Assembly: GCA_942486035.1 (NCBI GenBank)
Contig: CALNXK010000386.1
Coordinates: forward strand, 189,048-253,047
Source: Porites lobata
Taxonomy: Eukaryota; Cnidaria; Anthozoa; Scleractinia; Poritidae
Reading direction: 5' to 3'
Length of the DNA: 64,000 nucleotides
Notes under the pieces: model-generated
Told to the model about the DNA's origin: nothing
What the model saw: only the letters and a program-made list of their open reading frames with translations
Databases searched by the model: none
Shown: piece after piece, positions 56,501 to 64,000 of the stretch
How positions within the stretch are numbered: position 1 is the first letter of the stretch
How the letters are laid out: each line of letters opens with the position of its first letter
Position numbers and translations under genes: made by a program

Positions 56501-59500
56501 ACTTTCCTTCCAAGGACTATTATTTCTTCCACATCTCCCAGCCAGCAAAAATGTGCCTGAAGAACAGATATTTTGAGGAACAGATCCATTGGGTGCCCCT
56601 GTACACTTGCCACTCAGAATTTGAAGTGATACGGTTTTTTCCTTGCGCAATAATTAAGTGCAGATTTAGATTTCTTTGGAAGAGAATACACATTCAGTTA
56701 CTCAAGGAAGATTTTAAGTGTTAAAAGGTTTGTTTCATCCTTGCTTGTTCCCTTTTTTAAAATTTTTTGGTCATATTTAATACCGCCTTTGCATGTTTAT
56801 TGAATTTTTGGGTTTTATCGAGCACAGCCAATTTAGTTGATGCAGGAGTACGCTTTTTCGATTCTTTAAAATATAATAATAATGATAAAAATGAAAATAA
56901 ATGAAGCAAGACTTCATCGTACACAGCCGTTTAAGACTTTTGAAAGTTACTTCAGTTCTGATACATGAAGCCCTTATAACACGATTCTCCTGAAAAGCGC
57001 TTGGTTTCATAGTTATCTATCGGAGCTGCCTGCAAAATAATGAAAGTAGTTTCCATGAATTAGTATGGAATAATGAACACTCTATCTCTTTACTTCCCAA
57101 GCCAGTTTTATTTCTGCTTAATTAATAAACGAAACTCATTCAGGGGAGCCCAACGACGATTTCCTCCTACTTATGCATTGAAAACACTTAATTTTTATGC
57201 TATTCAGAGTGCTTTTATATCTCTAGAAATGCATTCTAAGCAGCTCTAAAAAATTTGTATCTGTTCGGTCATCCTAGGGCAAATTGAATCTTTTCGAAAT
57301 TACCAGTGAGGGCTTCAGTATTATTTTGCCGAAAATTTTAGATGTAATTTAGAGTTTTGCGAAAGTGAGAATTTTTTCCCGTTACTCTTTCCATCGCATT
57401 TTCGGAATACGAAAATTTTAGGTTTCCTTTTATTGCGAAAACTGAATAGCTTAAGATAGGTAGAGAAATGCGAAAATTCAACTTCAGAAAATCGGAGGAA
57501 ATTATTAGGTAAGCTTTCACGAAGCAAAATTGTACTTGAATGGAACGGTCATCTAAAAATTCTTAGCCTCCCTTAAGGTATAGAAAAGTTTGGACAATTT
57601 TTGCTTCTCTGAACAAAAATCTTACAGAAAGCTGTCGTTGGGTGTCCCTGGTCATTATGAAATGCTACGTTTGTGAACAGTCGCGATTCAATCCCGGAAG
57701 TAACTCATTCTTGCACGATTTCATTCATTACGGGCTGCAATGTTGTCAAGTATTCTGGGCGTAGTCAATCGAACGAAACCGAACCAATAATCAGTCGAAC
57801 TCAATCGAACCCAATCGGTAGGATTGTTGTTTGATTGGTTCGCCTTCGGTAATCGAACATAATCGAACTGAAACTTTTCGGTGAGTTCGATTACCGAACT
57901 CAATCGACCTGATCAAGTTCTATTTTGTTCGGTAGGAAGACAAAACGCAGCCAGTTTTATTTGAATTAAGATCTTCCTCTAGGATGTATGTGAAGCAGTT
58001 TAAAAACAACATTTTCTTTAATTAACCCGGAATTAACTAAAATCTTTATTGTTAAAGTGATTCAAAATCGACAAATTCACAACTAATACTGCGAAACATG
58101 AATGGCACCGTAAAATCATGCACGTAAAATGTCTTTTCCGGGACAATACCAAAAACTGGGGATATTCTTAGGATACCAGAAAAGTCAAATCTTCTTCTAT
58201 AAAGTATCAATAAGTAAAAAAGGACCACTGCAACTTGATCTGAACGCTATTAACAGTGTAGAGCGTATACAAAATAGTCATTATAGCTAGCGCTATCAGT
58301 GTTCTTATTATCGATCTCAAAGTAAATGTCTATTAAAACTACAAGCGGCGTGTGTAAAAGCTGTTGCACAACAGAAGCAATACAAGCTAAACTTTTGGCA
58401 TAACAAGGCTTCATTAAAAGTAAAAGAAATAATACCGACATTGACGGAGAAAGAGCGCTCGTTTTCCGCCCAGTCTGTGACATCTTTGCGTACTCGTGTT
58501 TGATATTGAAGCCAGGCAATTGATACTTAACTTATTTGAGTGCAACGCGTTGTTTGAAACCAGATAAAACTGGTTTATGTTCGGTTGTTGCTGTGTTCGA
58601 TTATGTTCCATCGTTTAAGTGTTTGATTTCCGAATGTTCGATTGTATTTTGCTGAACCTTGTAAAACTTATCTCCAATCCTTAGGGGGTACTGCTGCTGG
58701 CCTCTCAGAGCCCCTAGCCCATTATAGTCTATTCTGTGCCCCCATCTTAGTCACGTTTGGGCAAACATGACCCATTATTGACTTGGCGCGATAATGGGCT
58801 TTATGATAAGGCGGGGCGTTATCTTATCTTACAGTGCAAACTGCAGAGGTTGGTAGTCAAGATAACGATATCTGGCTAGACACCACACATAGAGCGGGCT
58901 ATAAATTCGTGAGCTTCGCTATCGCTCGCCCCTCTTTACTGTCAACGCCGATCGTGAGCTGTTTAGCTTTTCAATAGTGAATTTATGTCTTTCTCCGAAG
59001 GAACAAGCTAACAAACAACCGGGCAAGTGCAATTTTACCCCACCCCTGTTTGTTTTTTTGTACTCAAGTAGCTTTTTATTTTATTTTATTTTTTTTTTTC
59101 GTTCTTGTTGGGGTGCCCTAGCTGAGGACTCTGTTTGGTTTTCCTTAGCGCCCGCTAATTTTCCTAAAATTTTCTTTACTCTCATGGCTAAACAGCACGT
59201 ATTAATAATCGGGCACTCCTTCGTTCATCGTCTTAAGGCGTTTGTGCAGAAAAAGAGGAACATACAGGTTTTTAGCAGCATTAGTGGTACAGCAGATTTT
59301 TTATTTTCATGGAGTTGGCGGCCGCACGATAGCAAAATTCGTAAATTCGACTTTCATGTTGTGCGCCAATTGGTCCCAGATGTGATTATTTTGGAGCTCG
59401 GCTCCAACGATCTGGTGGAGCTCTCGCCGCAGACAGCTGTGGGTTCAGAACTGGAAAGTTTAGTTCGGGAACTGCACCAGATTGACTCTGTTCAATTTGT

Positions 59501-62500
59501 CGTCGTAGGGCAAGTTCTCCGTAGGCATACACCGAGCTCAGTCGAGTATAATTGTAAGGTGGGCAAGCTTCACCAATATATTAAGGTTGTCCTAGAGCGG
59601 TTGCCTTTTGTTATTACTGACGGCACAGAGGTTTCTGGTAATCCAAAAGCGAACTCTACTTACCCGATGGAGTACATCTTAACAATTTAGGCAACTATAA
59701 ATTTATGCGCAGCATTCGAGGGGCAGTTTTGCAGGCCTTAAAGTTAGTGGGTGCGTCCACAGTTTAGTCAGTGCTCTATGCCCTGTAGTGGCCAGTTTGA
59801 TATTTAAATGGCGATGTTACAATACATTTATTAGATGCTGTGTCACATGTACATTTACAACTTTGCAGGCTATATCATATGTTATCATGCATTTTAAATG
59901 CTTCATTGAGGCATGTTTTGTTCTTGACATTTATGGCTATTTTGGTGTGTTACTGACCTGGCGGCTATTGTTTACTACATTATAGTGTGCCCAACTCACT
60001 CAAGGCGTTATAGGACAAATGTCCTTTTTACAATGTCTCGGATTATTTTTTTGTCATTATTTTGCATGCTCTTGATTTGCACTTGACATTCTTTGGTTTC
60101 CGTTTTTTACTTGGAGTCTAGTTGGAGCGTGTATAGCCCAACTCTCCTACGCCATTGTGGAATGTCTCGGATATCTTTGTCTCTTAGACGTGTTTCCGTT
60201 CAATTTACAATCGCCATGGGCTCAATGAAAGCCCGCCAAAAACCAAGGAACACACCCACTAAGTTTGAGGGTATCACAAAATTTTTAATTTTTGTTGGAG
60301 TAATATAGTGTACACGTTTGAGCAAATATGTAATTTTCGTGATCCCAACTTAGTCACTTTCTATTTATGTATCTACCCTACATTGAATGAAGAACACTTT
60401 TATCTTCACATACAGTACAACATTCCCGTACGTTTGCTAAACATAAATATGAAGAACTGTCTTAAGCCTGCTTTTCACTAGCCCATAAGCATAAGCATAA
60501 GCACAAGCACATGTGTAAGCAACTGAAAACTGGGGCGACATGTGCGTAAGAAACGGACAAGTACGTTCTTCTTATGCTTATGCTTATGTCGTAGCTTTGA
60601 CTATAAGTGACCCCCAAAAGCAATTTAACCAAATTGGCGGGTAATTAAGTGCAGTGTTTGCAATAGAGCTTAAATACTTAAGCTCGCTCCCTGAAAACAG
60701 GGGGCATAAGAAAATGATTGACTGATTGAAATTGATCTCCTCTGGTTTAATGGACAGTTTAATCCAAATCTCAGTTCTAATTTTTCCTTCTTTTTCCGTC
60801 CGCCGTGGCTTGGATCTTTCGCCAAAGTCGCCGAATGCTTATCCGCGATTGCGTGCCCAATACCATCTCCTCGAACTGGTAACCAAGTGGCTTGACACTC
60901 ACTTGAAGTAAGTCGAACACTGTTGCCGGATTTCCAGAAATTTCTCTGCTTCTGTAAACGTCTTCACCATGAACTTGCAGGTGGAACGTCAGGCTGTTTT
61001 CGTGAACAAATGGAGGAACCATACGAATTTGTAAAGGGTGGATCGGGTTTTCGAAGAGCTCTGAAAGAGTTCCCTATCCATGACATTTTTTTTTCCATGT
61101 TCATTGCAAGATTTTCCTTTGAAAGATTTGGTCGGCATGTGCAATGAACCAGCTGACGCAACGCGATCAGTTTAAAAGTTCGCGGCTTCTCTGGACCAGT
61201 TTACAACTGGTGATTGTCTTGAATGGGCATTGTGTCAGTCATGACAACCATTGTTATTCAGTCGTGGACTTAAAACAATACCCACTCGCCCAAAGCGCGC
61301 CATTTTCAAACTCAGCAACCACTAGCAGTTTTCAAATCGAAAAGAACAGTGGTTCTCGTTTACGGATTTTGAAAATTAAAACGGATTCTGTTCTAGAAAG
61401 GACCCATCTTTCTTTTTACTGCGCGTGAAAATATGAAAGCTGGTGAAAATGTTCAGAAAATCGCTGTCAAAAGTAGCGTCCATACTGAAAACGACCGATT
61501 TTTCCGAATTTGCGAGTTAAAAAAAAAAAAAAACAGTCTTTATACTTCCTTATATTCTTTAGTTTAAGGCTTAAAGTATTGATACATCATTGCTTTCCAA
61601 AAAGCCGTGCGTGAAAGTTAAGATTATAACTTCTGAAAACAGAAGAGCATGTTTTACTAGCCCTACTTGACCAATTAGCTTGCTCGCATTCAAATTTGCC
61701 GCTTCGATGACTATGAACAATTAATGATGTCCAGGCATTCTGCGCGATGGCGGGTCGACATAGATAAGCACGAGCATAAGCACAAGGCCGACTTGGACCA
61801 ATCATAGATCACTTTGACCCAGACCTCATGCGAACATATGAAAAACAACATGGCGGACGCTTCGTCCGCCATCTTGTTTATCATTGGATTGAGGAGCTGG
61901 TATCGAGAATTGAGTCAAATATGCCATTCTGCGTGTGCGTATGTCCTTATGCTTTTGGTTATGCGCTAGTGAAAACCAGGCTTTACCCCAAAAATCCGAA
62001 AATGTGCGGCCCCATTCTAGTAATGCTATTGAAAACGCGACCCCATTATAGTCAATCCAGTCGTGAACATGCGACCCCATTAGGCGGCACATCCCCATTA
62101 CCCTCTTATAAGGAAGTACCCCTCCCCGGATTGTGTTCGACTAGCCAAATTTTTAGGTGAGTTCGATCAAGTTCGATAACCGGACCCAATTGAAGTCAAT
62201 CGTACAATTGGAGTTCGATTACCCTGCGATCATGCCCTCTCCCTTCATCTTTGTAATCTGTGTTCGGAAGGAGGGCACGATACATTTCTTTTACAGATCA
62301 CACGCAAAAAAGTCAGAATCTGGACATCTTTCTGATTGGATAGAAAACAATACGGATGATTTGCGCTGTTTCGATTGGCCAAAACGCCGCCATCCGTTAG
62401 TTGTTGTTGATTTCAGTCTGCATTTTTTGCTTGCGTAATGAGCAGTGAATACACACGCGAGTTCGTTATGAAATTTCTGCCGGCTCAGTTTTCTTGCCAG

Positions 62501-63373
62501 TTTGAAAAATGTCTAAAGAGAAATTTCATCCATTGAAATATTTTCCATTTCATCGTATTCTAAAAATTGCAGTAAAAAATTCACCGATCATTTGAATGCA
62601 ATTTGATACCGGCCACAAGTTACAGACGCGACAAACGGGTTCATTTTTCAAATAATTGATTCATGAATGGAATCTTGACCTGGTTTGACTTTTTAAATTC
62701 CTGTCATTCCTCCTTCAGAAACCTGCGAATTATTCTGAGCGATCTTCGCTTTGACAACACTTTTCAGTTCGTGAAATATGGTGCTTCAGCTCAATTTTTT
62801 TTTTCAGAGCGGCTTTCGGCACAGAATGAAGTCAACGAGCTTTTACCAGTAAATTCTTTATTATTTTTAGCTGTTAAGTAAAGGTACGGCAGCTCAACTA
62901 GCAGTATTTCATCACCAAAAAAAAAAAAAAACATTTAAAATTTTTTTTTCTTAGGAAGCGCCATCTGAAGGTACTTAAACATTTTCGTTTCCTGAAATTT
63001 ATTTCGAAAGAGACATTATTCCCGCCAAAATTTGATTCCCTTCTGGTTAACGCTGATTGGCTAATAACATGACAGGTCAAGCAGACGTTAGATTATGTAA
63101 ATTAGGGGGGGCGGTTGATAGCTTGTTTAATAAATGTATCAGGCGGTTATCTTTTTTCCCTCTCGAGCCAAAGAAGAGAAGAAGCCAAAAAAAATACTAA
63201 TAACGCCTGACGCCAGGTTAGAGTTCGGTTGGGTTCCATAACCGAATGTTCGATTGACTACGCCGGAAGCATTGACTTACTGCGAATAAAGGAAACTACT
63301 CGACAAATGTAGTGAGACGGAAAATTGCGCAAGATCGGTCGGTATTTTCAACAGCCCCGCCGAGGAACGCACT

Positions 63374-63404
<31 letters not shown>

Positions 63405-64000
63405 TAATTAACGGACCCGGTAAGCTGCCTCCGTTTGCATTAAAGATAGAGGTTTCAATAGTTTTGCATTTAACATGATAAAACAATTGGTTAATGAAAC
63501 GAAATGGAGGAGTTTGCTAGCCAGGACCCGCGCTCTTTTTCTTTCTATTTCGATTTGAAATTTTGATTTCCGCCCCGAAACGTTAGCGGGACTTTCGAGA
63601 AACTGACCCCAGATTCTTTACCTATCGACTATTCAAAGTGGAATCAAACCGCTTTTTTTTTTTTTTTGACAATCTACTCCAAAACATTCTCACTTTATTG
63701 GCTAGCTTCCACAGCTGCCACTTGGCTCAATAAAAACACACTAACAATTTTAAATGCTTTTCTTTGAACTTTGCGTTTTCTTTGTAGGGTGATCGTAATT
63801 AAGCCTGATGATTTTATCATATGAGCCGAGCTAACCCTGAATGCCACTATAGATCATGAAATAATTGAGAGTCCGCAATTCAACTAGATGGAGTAATGTA
63901 AATCTTCTCTAGGTTGATATAACTTCAAACAATTTTCTAAAATTATTTTGTCATGTTTTGTGACTGACGAATGTCTGCTAAGAAACGTGGAAACATGTTT
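53558..64000 (-). repeat. Giant inverted repeat, arm 2 (runs off window)
   Basis: Reverse complement of 31474-41910. All elements described in arm 1 recur here in mirror order: MITEs at about 54446, 55396, 55783, 56191 and 57142, TIR ends at about 57760 and 63262, and the SGNH pseudogene at 59184-59766. At the inner end the match stops sharply at TCAAGTAAG (53558). At the outer end it is still perfect at base 64000. Confidence 0.95.
59184..59766 (+). pseudogene. SGNH-hydrolase-like protein, arm 2 copy
   Basis: Same gene as 35707-36288. Here one extra T in a run near 59300 puts the first part into the frame of block III, so a single open frame runs from block I (IIGHSFVHRL) to beyond GSNDL. 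The price is about 15 wrong residues where arm 1 reads GVGGRTIAKF. The DGVHLNNLG block is still out of frame after about 59650, so the catalytic Asp-His pair is not in the same frame as the Ser. The open frame can be traced upstream to 58977, but the ATG at 59184 is the likely start. Confidence 0.65.

Noticed and set aside
31474..64000. Palindrome as one transposon with 10-kb terminal repeats
   Set aside because: The arms hold many complete unrelated elements and no transposase lies in the spacer apart from Ty3; kept as a duplication or conversion structure.

Overview
The window reads as nuclear DNA of an anthozoan cnidarian, most likely a stony coral or close relative. It is AT-rich. Its genes are split by GT-AG introns. 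It holds a TPR-CHAT gene remnant of the kind expanded in anthozoans, decayed LINEs, a Ty3-type LTR retrotransposon and very many short inverted-repeat elements. The organism call is inference: no rRNA, tRNA or species-specific marker was seen. There are no operons, and the window is mostly intergenic or transposon-derived.

Layout. (1) 1-9.5 kb: intergenic DNA with small TIR elements, a decayed LINE reverse transcriptase (4.45-5.17 kb) and a broken TPR-CHAT gene on the minus strand (6.1-7.9 kb). (2) 9.5-16.5 kb: a LINE 3'-end fragment, a perfect hairpin, a seven-copy tandem array of about 120 bp (10.4-11.2 kb), microsatellites and a two-copy repeat. (3) 16.5-27.5 kb: the best host-type gene, a six-exon gene whose intron phases all agree. 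It encodes a 1328-residue MULE-like transposase-fold protein with D442, D511, CxxH and E647, a SWIM-like zinc motif, a Gln-rich repeated tail and a C-terminal Cys module. Its 4.9-kb second intron holds an antisense LINE that has lost its RT core. A 427-bp MITE inserted at a TA dinucleotide supplies the gene's present stop codon. (4) 28-31.5 kb: intergenic DNA with foldback and minisatellite elements.

(5) 31.47-64.0 kb: a giant inverted repeat. Arm 1 (31474-41910) is nearly identical to the reverse complement of arm 2 (53558-64000), and arm 2 runs off the window end. Each arm is therefore at least 10.4 kb, and the spacer is 11.6 kb. The arms carry a SGNH-hydrolase-like pseudogene and many nested MITEs. 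The spacer's inner flanks form a second, much more diverged inverted repeat continuing the same symmetry, so the palindrome looks old and the outer arms look recently homogenised (or re-duplicated).

(6) Within the spacer are a 1330-bp element with perfect 22-bp TIRs and a 9-bp target duplication that encloses the first two coding segments of an EXO1-like nuclease gene (a Pack-TYPE candidate), and a nearly complete Ty3 element (48132-52833; 120-bp LTRs, TCTGG target duplication) that landed in the loop of a foldback element.

The main candidates for something undescribed are the palindrome with its two-age structure, the EXO1-carrying TIR element, and the MULE-like gene whose end was rewritten by a MITE.
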